Assembly: GCF_027571405.1 (NCBI RefSeq) | Contig: NZ_CP092968.1 | Coordinates: forward strand, 3,184,001 to 3,248,000 | Reading direction: 5' to 3' | Source: Methylocystis parvus OBBP | GTDB taxonomy: Bacteria > Pseudomonadota > Alphaproteobacteria > Rhizobiales > Beijerinckiaceae | DNA: 64,000 nt | Part shown: in pieces, positions 26,468 through 34,820 of the stretch | How positions within the stretch are numbered: position 1 is the first letter of the stretch | How the letters are laid out: every line of letters starts with the position of its first letter | Program-made: the position numbers and the translations under genes | Notes under the pieces: model-generated | The model's database searches: none | What the model saw: the letters and a program-made list of their open reading frames with translations, nothing else | Told to the model about the DNA's origin: nothing

Positions 26468-27013
26468 ATGACGCAACTTGCTATCGCCGCCTCCCGCCAG
26501 CCGACGCTGACCGGGATTTTTGCTCTGGGCGCCGCGAGCGTCCTCTTCACGCTCGGCTTCGCCTGCGCCGTTCCTCTCGCCGCCTTCGCGACGATCGCCG
26601 CCATGTCCTTCAGCCGTCGCGACGCGCTTGCCGCGACCGGCGCCGTGTGGCTCATCAACCAAATATGGGGATTTGGCGTTCTGCATTATCCAACGGATGG
26701 CGAGACTTTCGCCTGGGGCGCAGCGCTCGGGATCGTCGCGCTTCTGTCTTGCGAGGCCGCGGGACTCGCGAGGAGACAGTTTTCGGGCGTTACCGGCGCC
26801 TGCGCCGCATTTGCCGCGGCTTTTGTCGCTTATCAGGGTTTGCTTGTCGTGATCGATCTCGCCATCGGCCTGCCTTGCGAGGCTTTCGCGCCGGCAATCG
26901 TCACGAGGATCTTCCTTATCAACGCCTGCGCCTTTGGGGGCCTGTGGGCGTTGAAGACGGTCGTCGCGAACGCCGTGAAGCAATCGGCGTCGTTCGCGCC
27001 TCGCCACGTCTAA
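26468..27013 (+). CDS. Polytopic membrane protein, candidate cobamide transporter component
   Basis: About 181 residues from the ATG at 26468, ten bases after AAGGAG; an ATG at 26462 is too close to it. About five to six hydrophobic helices are visible, with a conserved-looking WLINQIWGFGVLHYP between helices and cysteines within helices (for example LLSCEAAGL). Size and topology resemble S-component-like B12 carriers such as BtuM, a small inner-membrane protein using a membrane cysteine to bind cobalt, but sequence identity was not tested. It sits between an unnamed gene and cbiZ, where an inner-membrane corrinoid transporter is otherwise missing. Confidence 0.7.
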   Translation: MTQLAIAASRQPTLTGIFALGAASVLFTLGFACAVPLAAFATIAAMSFSRRDALAATGAVWLINQIWGFGVLHYPTDGETFAWGAALGIVALLSCEAAGLARRQFSGVTGACAAFAAAFVAYQGLLVVIDLAIGLPCEAFAPAIVTRIFLINACAFGGLWALKTVVANAVKQSASFAPRHV

Positions 27014-27068
27014 GAGCGGCTGACGGAGCGGCGGCTGAAGACCGCCGCTTCGTTTCGCCGGTCGCCGC

Positions 27069-27773
27069 ATGACGCGCTTACCTTTCCAACTCGAACTGCG
27101 TCCGCCCTTTCTCATCGTCCGTTTCGACGCCGAACAACGGATATTGGGATGGTCGCTGACCAAGCCCGGATTCGCCATGGCGCGAGACGTCGTATGGCTC
27201 GAAGTCCGCGACGCGGACCTCGGACCGCATGTCGACCCTGTCGATTTCATGCGCGCGAAGCTGTCGGCGCAGGGGCTCGATGATGCGGCGGCCTTCATGA
27301 CCGCTCGCGAGATCGCCCGTCATCACGTCGCACAGTCGCGAATTGGCCGCGCCGTCGTCACCTGCGTGACCACCGTCGGCCTGACCAATGGCGAGAGAGT
27401 GGGGGAGCGGCGCCAGTCACATGACTGCGTGGCGGGAACGATCAACACGCTCGTTCATATTTCCCATGCGCTCTCCCCCGGCGCCTTCGTCGAGTCCGTC
27501 TCCATCGCGACGCAAGCGCGCACGGCGGCCATCATGGACACGAACAAGCTGCGCGACACACTTGCCATCACCGGCACGGGCACGGATTGCATCATCGTGG
27601 CGGCCCCCGAAGTCGGACCTCCCGAGACCTGCGCGGGTCTCCACACCGAACTTGGAGAGGCTATCGGCGCCGCCGTCTATGACGCGACATATGCCGGCGC
27701 CGCGGCGTGGAGCGCGGAACTCAAGCAAAAAAGAGCCACTGTGAAACGTGAACTGCCGAGCAGCTCGCATTGA
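27069..27773 (+). CDS. cbiZ: Adenosylcobinamide amidohydrolase
   Basis: A 234-residue CbiZ-family protein: VTCVTTVGLTNGERVG, GTINTLVHISHALSPGAFVE, SIATQARTAAIMD, TGTGTDCIIVAAP and GLHTELGEAIGAAVYDAT are all family hallmarks. CbiZ cleaves the amide linking the nucleotide loop to the corrin ring, making cobyric acid from cobinamide or from pseudo-cobamides so that imported corrinoids can be rebuilt with the preferred lower ligand. It ends the riboswitch-led operon; together these genes form an uptake and remodelling route. Confidence 0.92.
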   Translation: MTRLPFQLELRPPFLIVRFDAEQRILGWSLTKPGFAMARDVVWLEVRDADLGPHVDPVDFMRAKLSAQGLDDAAAFMTAREIARHHVAQSRIGRAVVTCVTTVGLTNGERVGERRQSHDCVAGTINTLVHISHALSPGAFVESVSIATQARTAAIMDTNKLRDTLAITGTGTDCIIVAAPEVGPPETCAGLHTELGEAIGAAVYDATYAGAAAWSAELKQKRATVKRELPSSSH

Positions 27774-27896
27774 GCGCATCAGAGCGGATTCGCGGCGGAA
27801 ATTCATGATCTCGATCTGCCGGTCACTGAGGTCGAAAATGGCGATAGATCGATAGAATTTGCAATTCGACCGCTGCATGTGCAGGTGAATGCGCGC

Positions 27897-28601
27897 TCAC
27901 GAACCGACAAGCCAACGAAATGCGCGACGCAAAAAAGTTCGGCCATCGCTATTGATCGGCTCTCCATGCGCCATCAACACCTTCTCGACCGGCCACGAAA
28001 GAATGTGTTCGAGGGAACGGCGAGCGGCTCGGCGGTTGATCGTAGCGATGCGGAACTTTCGCGGGACTGATGGCTCGGCGGCCGCCATGAGATCCAATCG
28101 CGCTACGATCGCCCGCCAACCCGAGAACCAGCCGGGATGAAAATGTTGGATCAGATCGGTGAAGAGCGCGACGCGGCTCTTACGATGAAAGAATACGACT
28201 TCGGTCGTAATGAGATTTCCGAACATCGCGACCTGATCGATTTCGTCGGCCCATTCCGAGGCCGGGCCAACTGCGAGATCAGCGTCGAATCGGAGATCGC
28301 GGCGCTTCTCGCGCAATCCGGGCGGAGCATATAATTTCGCGTCGTCATAGGCGCATCGCCAATCGTCGAGAAACAGATGGTGCAGAGAGTTCGGCGCAAC
28401 CAGGTGCCGGACCTTGCCAAGGGCGTCGACCTTCGTTCGAAGGTCGTCAGAAAGCGCGATCGGCGACCAAATGAAGAGATTGCCGTCGGACAATCGGATG
28501 ATCGCCATCCGCGTCGGGTAATCAAATCCGGCGACCTCCACCGGAGGTCCGTCCGAAATCCAAATTTCGTCGCCGAAAGGCTTCAGCATGGTCGATCCCA
28601 T
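27897..28601 (-). CDS. DUF4336 protein (metallo-beta-lactamase-like)
   Basis: A 234-residue protein matching DUF4336: an N-terminal FGDEIWISDGPPVEVAGFDYP, TRMAIIRLSDGNLFIWSPI, VRHLVAPNSLHHLFL with LDDW, and the late KVLMAHGEPI. The His-containing loops resemble a degenerate metallo-beta-lactamase fold with an incomplete metal site. Enzymatic role is unknown. Starts at 28601 or 28589 are both possible. It is convergent with cbiZ and followed upstream by a TetR gene on the same strand. Confidence 0.8.
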   Translation of the reverse strand: MGSTMLKPFGDEIWISDGPPVEVAGFDYPTRMAIIRLSDGNLFIWSPIALSDDLRTKVDALGKVRHLVAPNSLHHLFLDDWRCAYDDAKLYAPPGLREKRRDLRFDADLAVGPASEWADEIDQVAMFGNLITTEVVFFHRKSRVALFTDLIQHFHPGWFSGWRAIVARLDLMAAAEPSVPRKFRIATINRRAARRSLEHILSWPVEKVLMAHGEPINSDGRTFLRRAFRWLVGS

Positions 28602-28709
28602 CGCATCATCTCCCGAAAGACCGCGCTATTTCCGAACGGTCTCGACTCGAAACATCGGTTCGTAAGATGGCTCGGTCGTCGTGCGTCCGAGCGGCATGAT
28701 GCTCTCCCA

Positions 28710-29324
28710 TTACGCGTTTCGTGAGCGGGTTTTTATTGGGGCGCTTTTTTTCCTTGGACCGAAGCCTTCGATCATCAGTTGGATGAGACGGGGAATGGCG
28801 TCTTCTCTCAGCGGTCCTCCCGCCAGAGCGAAAAGCATTGTTTGCGCATATGCTCCGAGCAGAAGGAGCGCCATGGTGTTCGGATCGACATCTGTACGGA
28901 CAGCTTTCTGATGCTGACCAAGTCGCATCAGATCGACGACAAGGGCGTGGAAGCTCGGTCTGTCAGCGGGTGGAACGCCAGTGGGCTTTTCGGGTCCGGC
29001 CAACGCCAGCCGCGCCAATGACGGGTTTGCCAGACACCATCGCGCGCTGCTTCCAAAAACCTCGGCCAGCAGGGAAATCACGCTTTCCCCGGCTTCGATA
29101 CGCGGATGGTAGATCGCAACGCCCTGCGCTTCGACGCGAATGACGAGCTGATGCGCGATCTCCTCTTTCGAGGAAAAGAGGTTGTAAAGCGTCTTGCGGG
29201 TCAACCCTGCTCTTTGCGCAATTTCCTCCATCGACACATTCGGAATTCCAGTCTCTCTGAAAGCGGCGTCCGCCGCGTCCAAGATGAGCTTACGCGACCG
29301 TTCTGTGCGCTTCGGCGTTTGCAT
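28710..29324 (-). CDS. TetR-family transcriptional regulator
   Basis: About 204 residues from the ATG at 29324; a GTG at 29333 would add three residues. The N-terminal HTH is standard: ILDAADAAFRETGIPNVSMEEIAQRAGLTRKTLYNLF with SSKEEI after it (quoted in parts). The C-terminal ligand domain is AcrR-like. A near-palindrome lies just upstream, so autoregulation is likely. The DUF4336 gene downstream on the same strand is a plausible target. Confidence 0.88.
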   Translation of the reverse strand: MQTPKRTERSRKLILDAADAAFRETGIPNVSMEEIAQRAGLTRKTLYNLFSSKEEIAHQLVIRVEAQGVAIYHPRIEAGESVISLLAEVFGSSARWCLANPSLARLALAGPEKPTGVPPADRPSFHALVVDLMRLGQHQKAVRTDVDPNTMALLLLGAYAQTMLFALAGGPLREDAIPRLIQLMIEGFGPRKKSAPIKTRSRNA

Positions 29325-29345
29325 ATAATACACATTAGTATATTT

Positions 29346-29359
29346 TTACACATATGTAA
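29346..29359. promoter_or_regulatory. Near-palindromic operator candidate upstream of the TetR gene
   Basis: TTACACATATGTAA matches its own complement at 12 of 14 positions and lies 22 bases upstream of the TetR start within an AT-rich promoter-like stretch. TetR proteins bind such palindromes in their own promoters. Position-based inference. Confidence 0.4.
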
Positions 29360-29468
29360 ATAGTGTTCTCAGCGCGCGATTCAAATTGGGCGCGTCGCCA
29401 CGACTTGTGGGCTCATTGACCTATCAGTTTAGAAAGACCCGAGCGGCTCGGTTGTGTGACGCGTCGCA

Positions 29469-29900
29469 TCAAGGGGAACAACCGCTTCCAAGAAATTTCG
29501 CGTCAATCGAAAAGCCGGAACGTTTGCCGCCCGAGCTTATCTTGGATTGGGCGCGGTACCATGACTTGAAGTCGCCTGTGAAAAGGAGGCTCTCGACAAC
29601 GCGTCTGTCGCCGGCGCCGCATTCGATCGTCACGATCGTCTGATCCCCCGCGCGCGTAACCGACGGTTCGGCGCAGTCCGCCGCCTGAGGTCCGATGATG
29701 CTGTCTCTTTCGGAGATGCAGACATCGTTGGATCGCATGCCGATCTCCGGAGAAAGCGTCGTGATGCGCCACAGGCCAGGGGTTCTTTTTGGCAGCGCTG
29801 ACGGAGAAGTCTCCGCTAATGCCGATCCTCGCGCCAATGTCGCCGCGAAGAACGCAATTGCCGCCGCCAGCAGGCGAGTCGAGGAATGTCGGCTTTTCAT
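29469..29900 (-). CDS. DUF3617-type periplasmic protein
   Basis: About 143 residues from the ATG at 29900 (GGCAGGATC upstream); longer in-frame starts lack a signal peptide at the right place. A signal peptide (residues about 8-28, LLAAAIAFFAATLARGSALA) leads to PGLWRITTLSPEIG, CISERDSIIG, DCAEPSVTRAGDQTIVTIEC and FKSWYRAQSKI, the pattern of DUF3617 proteins with paired cysteines. Function is unknown; the protein is predicted to be periplasmic. It is divergent from the pentapeptide-repeat gene. Confidence 0.7.
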   Translation of the reverse strand: MKSRHSSTRLLAAAIAFFAATLARGSALAETSPSALPKRTPGLWRITTLSPEIGMRSNDVCISERDSIIGPQAADCAEPSVTRAGDQTIVTIECGAGDRRVVESLLFTGDFKSWYRAQSKISSGGKRSGFSIDAKFLGSGCSP

Positions 29901-30076
29901 GATCCTGCCCAAACGTTGCGCGTCATTTTCGAATTGCCGCCATAGCGATCTCGCCGCAGCAATGTAAAGGCGGTTTCCGATTTTTCCCTTCGCCGGGTGA
30001 AACTCTCCCATTGTGCAGGGCGCGCTTGCGGCTGATGATAAACGCCCTTCTCAGGCCGCCATCATCGAGAGGTCGG

Positions 30077-30712
30077 ATGTCGTCTCGGCTCGGATTATCC
30101 GCCGCTCTTTGCTGCGTGATCCCTTTCGTGATCGGCCCGTGCCTCTCTTCCGAGCTGACGCGCGCCGAGATCGAGCGCCGCGTCGCGCAAAAGCAAGGCG
30201 GCGCGGCTGATCTCTCAAATCTCGATCTTTCCGGCGCCGATCTCTCCGGTCTCGATCTGCACGACGCAGATTTCTTTTCCTCGAAACTCGCCGGAGCCAG
30301 GTTGAAGGGCGCGCGCCTGGCGTCGGCCAATTTCACGCGCAGCGACCTCCAGAACGCGGATTTCTCCCAAGCGGATCTTCGCGGCGCGACGCTCTATGCG
30401 GCGCTGCTCGACGGCGCCGACTTCACGGGCGCCGATATGACGCATGCGCGCATCATTGGCGGCGGACGCGGCGTGAAATTCGTCAAGGCGAAGCTGGTCG
30501 ACGCCAATCTTGGCGCCGACCCCGCCAACCAGGGAATGGTTCCCGTCCGGGCGGAGCTCGTCGAGGCGGATTTCGACGGCGCCGACCTCACGCGCGCCAA
30601 TCTCACTCATGCGGTGCTGACCTCCGCGAACTTCACCGGCGCTGTCGTCACCGGCGCGCGTTTCGATTACGCCGTGCTCGACGGCTCCAATCTGACGTTG
30701 ACGCCGCCTTGA
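30077..30712 (+). CDS. Secreted pentapeptide-repeat protein
   Basis: About 211 residues from the ATG at 30077, placed before a hydrophobic signal (LGLSAALCCVIPFVIGPCLS); an ATG at 30035 is possible. From about residue 45 to the end, A(D/N)LxG-type pentapeptides run almost without break (LSGADLSGLDLHDADFF, ARLKGARLASANF, ADLTRANLTHAVL), interrupted near residue 130 by a VKFVKAKLVDANLG stretch. These form a right-handed quadrilateral helix. Partner unknown. It is followed by a dihaem cytochrome c gene on the same strand. Confidence 0.85.
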   Translation: MSSRLGLSAALCCVIPFVIGPCLSSELTRAEIERRVAQKQGGAADLSNLDLSGADLSGLDLHDADFFSSKLAGARLKGARLASANFTRSDLQNADFSQADLRGATLYAALLDGADFTGADMTHARIIGGGRGVKFVKAKLVDANLGADPANQGMVPVRAELVEADFDGADLTRANLTHAVLTSANFTGAVVTGARFDYAVLDGSNLTLTPP

Positions 30713-30817
30713 TTGCCACTCCTTCCCGAAGAAAGCAGGAAACTATGAAGCAGACGCCGCGTCGGCGCTCGATTAGGAATGCGGACGGCGACTTCGCCAC
30801 GGGTTATCCGGTTCGAC

Positions 30818-31678
30818 ATGATCTATCGAGTTTTTGCCCTTGCGGCCATTTGCATGGGGGCGAGCGCCTTGACCGCTGGCGATTCCGCGGCGGCGGATCT
30901 GTCGCGCGGGCAATATCTCGTGGAGGCGCTGGCGGCTTGCGACAATTGCCACACGCCGCGTGGTCCCAATGGTTACGATCTTTCCGCGCGCTTTTCCGGC
31001 GGCTCGCAGACTTTCGCAGGTAAAGACTATGTCGCGCGCGGCTCCAATATCTCGCCCGACAAGGAGACGGGAGTGGGCGATTGGGGCGACGATGAGCTGA
31101 GCGCAGCCATCGTCGCCGGCGTCGGCCGCGACGGACAGCTTGCGCCCGCCATGCCTTCCGATTCCTACCGCGCGCTGACGAACGCCGATCGCAATGCGAT
31201 GATCGCCTTCCTGCGCGCGTCGCCGCCCGTGAAGGCGCAGCCCGCGCCGCCGCAGCGCCACGGATCCTGGTCTCCCCATCCGGCGCCGGGCGCCGAAGCG
31301 ACGTTCGACGAGGCGGCGCTCTCCGACAAGATCAAGCGCGGTCTCTATGTCGCGTCGATCGCCCGCTGCCTGGCCTGCCACAGCGCGGAGGTCGACGACG
31401 CGCCCGATCACGTGAACGGGCTCGGCGCCGGCGGCAAGATCTTCCGAACCCCGGCGGGAGTCGCTGTCGCGTCGAACATCACCACGCATCCCGGAAAGGG
31501 CGTCGGCGCCTGGTCCGATGACGAGATCAAGCGCGCGGTCACGCAAGGCCTCTCGCGCAAGGGCGAAGCGCTCAAGCCGCCCATGTCCACTCTCGCCAAG
31601 GCGCATTTCGCGAAGATGTCGCCGGACGACCTCGATGCGCTCGTCGCCTATCTGCGGACGCTCCCGGCGAAGGAATAG
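30818..31678 (+). CDS. Dihaem cytochrome c
   Basis: A 286-residue periplasmic protein from the ATG at 30818 with a signal peptide (residues 1-26). Two haem c sites, CDNCH (41-45) and CLACH near residue 190, lie in two tandem cytochrome domains with matching ends (SDSYRALTNADRNAMIAFLR and LAKAHFAKMSPDDLDALVAYL, quoted separately). The layout resembles the cytochrome subunits of membrane alcohol, aldehyde or gluconate dehydrogenases. No dehydrogenase subunit is adjacent, so its electron donor is unknown; it lies 1.2 kb upstream of mxaF. Confidence 0.9.
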   Translation: MIYRVFALAAICMGASALTAGDSAAADLSRGQYLVEALAACDNCHTPRGPNGYDLSARFSGGSQTFAGKDYVARGSNISPDKETGVGDWGDDELSAAIVAGVGRDGQLAPAMPSDSYRALTNADRNAMIAFLRASPPVKAQPAPPQRHGSWSPHPAPGAEATFDEAALSDKIKRGLYVASIARCLACHSAEVDDAPDHVNGLGAGGKIFRTPAGVAVASNITTHPGKGVGAWSDDEIKRAVTQGLSRKGEALKPPMSTLAKAHFAKMSPDDLDALVAYLRTLPAKE

Positions 31679-32488
31679 TCAGCGCGGCTTCTCGACTGCC
31701 TCCCAAATGGCTTTCGCCAAATCGCCTTCGAAGAGGATGGCGGAGCCGTAATGCGCTTCGATATCGAAGGGCCGCATCCGATTCATGTCGAGCGACGCGC
31801 TGTGCAGCGCGATCAGCCGTCCGTCCTCCGAAAAGAGGCCGGAACCCGAACCGCCATAGCCGTCATTGCAGTCGTGACGCGCACGCCGGACATGACTCTC
31901 CGTCGGCTCGTCGATCCGATGAATCGCGCACGCTTCAACCGTCGCGGGAAGACGCGTGTTGGAATGTCCCGCAGGCGACACCATCGTCACCGTCATGCCT
32001 GATCCCGTCGCAATATCGCTTGCGTCAGGGAGCGGCTGCGGTTTGACGCCCTCGGGCGTCGGTTGAATGAGGCGCAGCAGCGCCCAGTCGTCCGTTATGT
32101 GCAGGCCCTTGGACTCGACGGATGCGCCGATCCGCAGACTGTCTGCGTCGAAATAATAATCGCCGCCCGCGATGCGGAAGAAGCAGTCGCCTACGGCATG
32201 CGTTGGGATCAAGTTGCGATCGACGAAATTATGCGCGTTCAGAACCACGAGATCGTGCGAACCGATGAGCCATGCGGCCGCGCCGCGCTCCAGCGTTCCG
32301 TAATCGGAATAGCACATCAGCACGCCCGCGCCGGCGAAGCGCGCCGCATCGGCTTCGTTCATGAGACGGCGCCCATCCTGCGGATAGAGCGCGATATCGA
32401 CGATTTGAGCGTTGAGGTTTTCGAAACTGGCGATGAGAAGCCACAGCAGAGATGCGCCGATCAAGCGGCGGACCATGGGATCGGTCAT
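31679..32488 (-). CDS. Trypsin-like serine protease, membrane-anchored or secreted
   Basis: A 269-residue protein with an N-terminal hydrophobic segment (LIGASLLWLLIASF). The catalytic triad can be placed: His86 in VVLNAHNFVD, Asp134 in ITDDWALLRL and Ser214 in DGYGGSGSGLF. Cys59/Cys102 and Cys187/Cys207 may form disulfides. This matches chymotrypsin-fold proteases of the periplasm. The target is unknown. It is divergent from mxaF across a 354-base gap that holds the mxa promoter. Confidence 0.8.
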   Translation of the reverse strand: MTDPMVRRLIGASLLWLLIASFENLNAQIVDIALYPQDGRRLMNEADAARFAGAGVLMCYSDYGTLERGAAAWLIGSHDLVVLNAHNFVDRNLIPTHAVGDCFFRIAGGDYYFDADSLRIGASVESKGLHITDDWALLRLIQPTPEGVKPQPLPDASDIATGSGMTVTMVSPAGHSNTRLPATVEACAIHRIDEPTESHVRRARHDCNDGYGGSGSGLFSEDGRLIALHSASLDMNRMRPFDIEAHYGSAILFEGDLAKAIWEAVEKPR

Positions 32489-32842
32489 GTCTTTCTTCTG
32501 TTCGAAACGCCGTTCGACAGGAGGAGATACTGCAAGGGCGCACGCGTCAAGACGTTCGGGCGCGTGGGGGCGAGCGGAGCCTCGTCAGGAAATACCGGGA
32601 GGAGATATGCCGATCTTTCCCGCCGCACATTACCGATAAATCGTGAAGACAGGTCGCGCGCCGTAAATTTATATGCGGTCGGATCGTCTCTCCCATAAAG
32701 CGCGGCAAGCGCCCCCAAGGAAGCGACCTTCAACGAACCGGGACAGCTCCAATTACAAAAGAGTGGAGCGTCTATACGAGGCGACGCCATCCTTTCAAGA
32801 AGCCATGAGCGGCCTTGCAGGACGTCGCAGGAGGACTCGTCT
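32489..32842. other. Divergent promoter region between protease and mxaF
   Basis: 354 bases without a gene. It contains the candidate mxaF promoter at 32646-32674, leaving a 5' leader of roughly 160 bases before the mxaF ATG, as is usual for mxa operons. Binding sites for the MoxX-type regulators probably lie here, but no clear repeat could be picked out by eye. Confidence 0.5.
32646..32674 (+). promoter_or_regulatory. Candidate mxaF promoter
   Basis: AAGACA (32646-32651), a 17-base spacer and TTATAT (32669-32674). mxaF promoters in methylotrophs have an AAGACA/AAGAAA-type -35 element, so the match supports this as the main operon promoter. Not experimentally shown. Confidence 0.5.
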
Positions 32843-34717
32843 ATGAGGAAATTCCTGAATTCTGTTTCCCTTCTGTCGGTCCTGATCGCCGCGCCCGTGG
32901 CGATGGCGACGATGGCCCAGGCGGAAGACAAGCTCGAAGCTCTGACCAAGAGCGAAGACAACTGGGCGATGCAGGGCAAGAACTACAGCGCCAACCACTA
33001 CAGCACGCTGACCCAGATCAACTCGGACAACGTCAAGAACCTCAAGGTTTCCTGGTCGTTCTCGACGGGCCTCCTCAGCGGCCACGAAGGCGCGCCGATC
33101 GTCGTCGACGGCAAGATGTATGTTCATACGTCCTTCCCCAACAACACTTTCGCGCTCGATCTCAGCGATCCGACCCGCATCCTCTGGCAGCACAAGCCCA
33201 AGCAGAACGCCGCCGCCCGCGCCGTCGCCTGCTGCGACATCGTTAATCGCGGCCTCGCTTATTGGCCGGGCGACGGCAAGACTCCGTCGCTGGTCGTCAA
33301 GACGCTGCTCGACGGCAACGTCGTCGCGCTCAACGCCGAGACGGGCCAGGAATACTGGAAAGTCGAAAATTCCGACTTCAAGGTCGGTTCGACCCTCACC
33401 GTCGCTCCGCACATCTACAAGGATGTCGTGCTCATCGGCTCCTCGGGCGCCGAGCTCGGCGTGCGCGGCTACATGACCGCTTATGACGTTCGCACCGGCG
33501 AGCAGAAGTGGCGCGCTTATGCGACGGGCCCGGACTCCGAGGTTCTGATCGGCGACGATTTCAACAAGGCGAATCCGCATTACGGTCAGAAGGGCCTCGG
33601 CACCTCGACCTGGGAAGGCGACGCCTGGAAGATCGGCGGCGGCACGAATTGGGGCTGGTTCGCTTATGATCCGGGCACCAACCTCGTTTATTACGGCTCG
33701 GGCAACCCGGCGCCGTGGAACGAGACGATGCGTCCGGGCGACAACAAGTGGACCATGACCATCTGGGGTCGCGACCTCGAGACCGGCCAGGCCAAGTTCG
33801 GCTATCAGAAGACGCCGCATGACGAATGGGATTATGCGGGCATCAACTTCATGATGCTTTCCGAGCAGAAGGACAAGGAAGGCAAGCTGCGCAAGCTGCT
33901 GACCCATCCCGACCGTAACGGCATCGTCTACACGCTCGATCGCACCGACGGCACGCTGGTCTCCGCCGACAAGATCGACGACACGGTCAACGTCTTCAAG
34001 AAGATCGATCTGAAGTCGGGCCTGCCGGTTCGCGATCCGGAATATGGCACGCGCATGGACCATCTTGCGAAGGACGTTTGTCCGTCGGCGATGGGCTATC
34101 ACAATCAGGGCCTCGACTCCTACGATCCGACCAAGGAGCTGTTCTTCCTCGGCGTGAATCACATCTGCATGGATTGGGAGCCCTTCATGCTTCCCTACCG
34201 CGCGGGTCAGTTCTTCGTCGGCGCCACGCTGAACATGTATCCGGGTCCGAAGGGCGACCGGCAGAAGGCTGAGGGCCTCGGCCAGATCAAGGCCTACAAC
34301 GCCATCACCGGCCAGTTCAAATGGGAGAAGATGGAGCGCTTCGCGGTTTGGGGCGGCACCGCCGCGACGGCCGGCAACGTCGTCTTCTACGGAACGCTCG
34401 ACGGCTTCATCAAGGCCCGCAACAGCGACACCGGCGATCTGCTCTGGAAGTTCAAGCTGCCCTCCGGCGTCATCGGTCATCCGATCGTCTACCAGCACAA
34501 GGGCGTCGAATATGTCGCCATCCTGTACGGCGTCGGCGGTTGGCCGGGCGTCGGTCTGGTGTTCGACCTTCAGGATCCGACGGCCGGTCTCGGCGCGGTC
34601 GGCGCCTTCAAGCAGCTCGCCAACTACACCCAGATGGGCGGCGGCGTGATGGTGTTCTCGCTCAACGGCCAGGGCCCGTACGACGACCTGAACCTCGGCG
34701 AATACAAAGCGAACTGA
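32843..34717 (+). CDS. mxaF: Methanol dehydrogenase large subunit (Ca2+/PQQ)
   Basis: A 624-residue periplasmic PQQ quinoprotein with a signal peptide (residues 1-27). It oxidises methanol to formaldehyde and passes electrons to cytochrome cL (MxaG). Eight-bladed propeller W motifs run throughout; the vicinal disulfide is Cys130-Cys131 ([11 protein letters not shown]). The catalytic Asp is Asp330 in [10 protein letters not shown]; the residue two further on is Ala332, not Asp, which marks the calcium-type enzyme rather than the lanthanide XoxF type. MxaJ, G and I follow in the order expected for the alpha2beta2 enzyme. Confidence 0.97.
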   Translation: MRKFLNSVSLLSVLIAAPVAMATMAQAEDKLEALTKSEDNWAMQGKNYSANHYSTLTQINSDNVKNLKVSWSFSTGLLSGHEGAPIVVDGKMYVHTSFPNNTFALDLSDPTRILWQHKPKQNAAARAVACCDIVNRGLAYWPGDGKTPSLVVKTLLDGNVVALNAETGQEYWKVENSDFKVGSTLTVAPHIYKDVVLIGSSGAELGVRGYMTAYDVRTGEQKWRAYATGPDSEVLIGDDFNKANPHYGQKGLGTSTWEGDAWKIGGGTNWGWFAYDPGTNLVYYGSGNPAPWNETMRPGDNKWTMTIWGRDLETGQAKFGYQKTPHDEWDYAGINFMMLSEQKDKEGKLRKLLTHPDRNGIVYTLDRTDGTLVSADKIDDTVNVFKKIDLKSGLPVRDPEYGTRMDHLAKDVCPSAMGYHNQGLDSYDPTKELFFLGVNHICMDWEPFMLPYRAGQFFVGATLNMYPGPKGDRQKAEGLGQIKAYNAITGQFKWEKMERFAVWGGTAATAGNVVFYGTLDGFIKARNSDTGDLLWKFKLPSGVIGHPIVYQHKGVEYVAILYGVGGWPGVGLVFDLQDPTAGLGAVGAFKQLANYTQMGGGVMVFSLNGQGPYDDLNLGEYKAN

Positions 34718-34758
34718 TCTCCTTTCCGCTTGAAAAAGGCGACTGTGAGACGATTGCT

Positions 34759-34780
34759 CGGATGCGCTCGCGCGCGTCCG
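34759..34780 (+). promoter_or_regulatory. Stem-loop between mxaF and mxaJ
   Basis: CGGATGCGC and GCGCGTCCG pair (one G-U) around TCGC, 42 bases after the mxaF stop. No T run follows. Such a hairpin could protect the abundant mxaF message or reduce read-through into mxaJ. Inference from structure. Confidence 0.4.
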
Positions 34781-34820
34781 GGCGACGCCCAATAAACAAT
34801 AATAGCGAAAGAAAACCACG

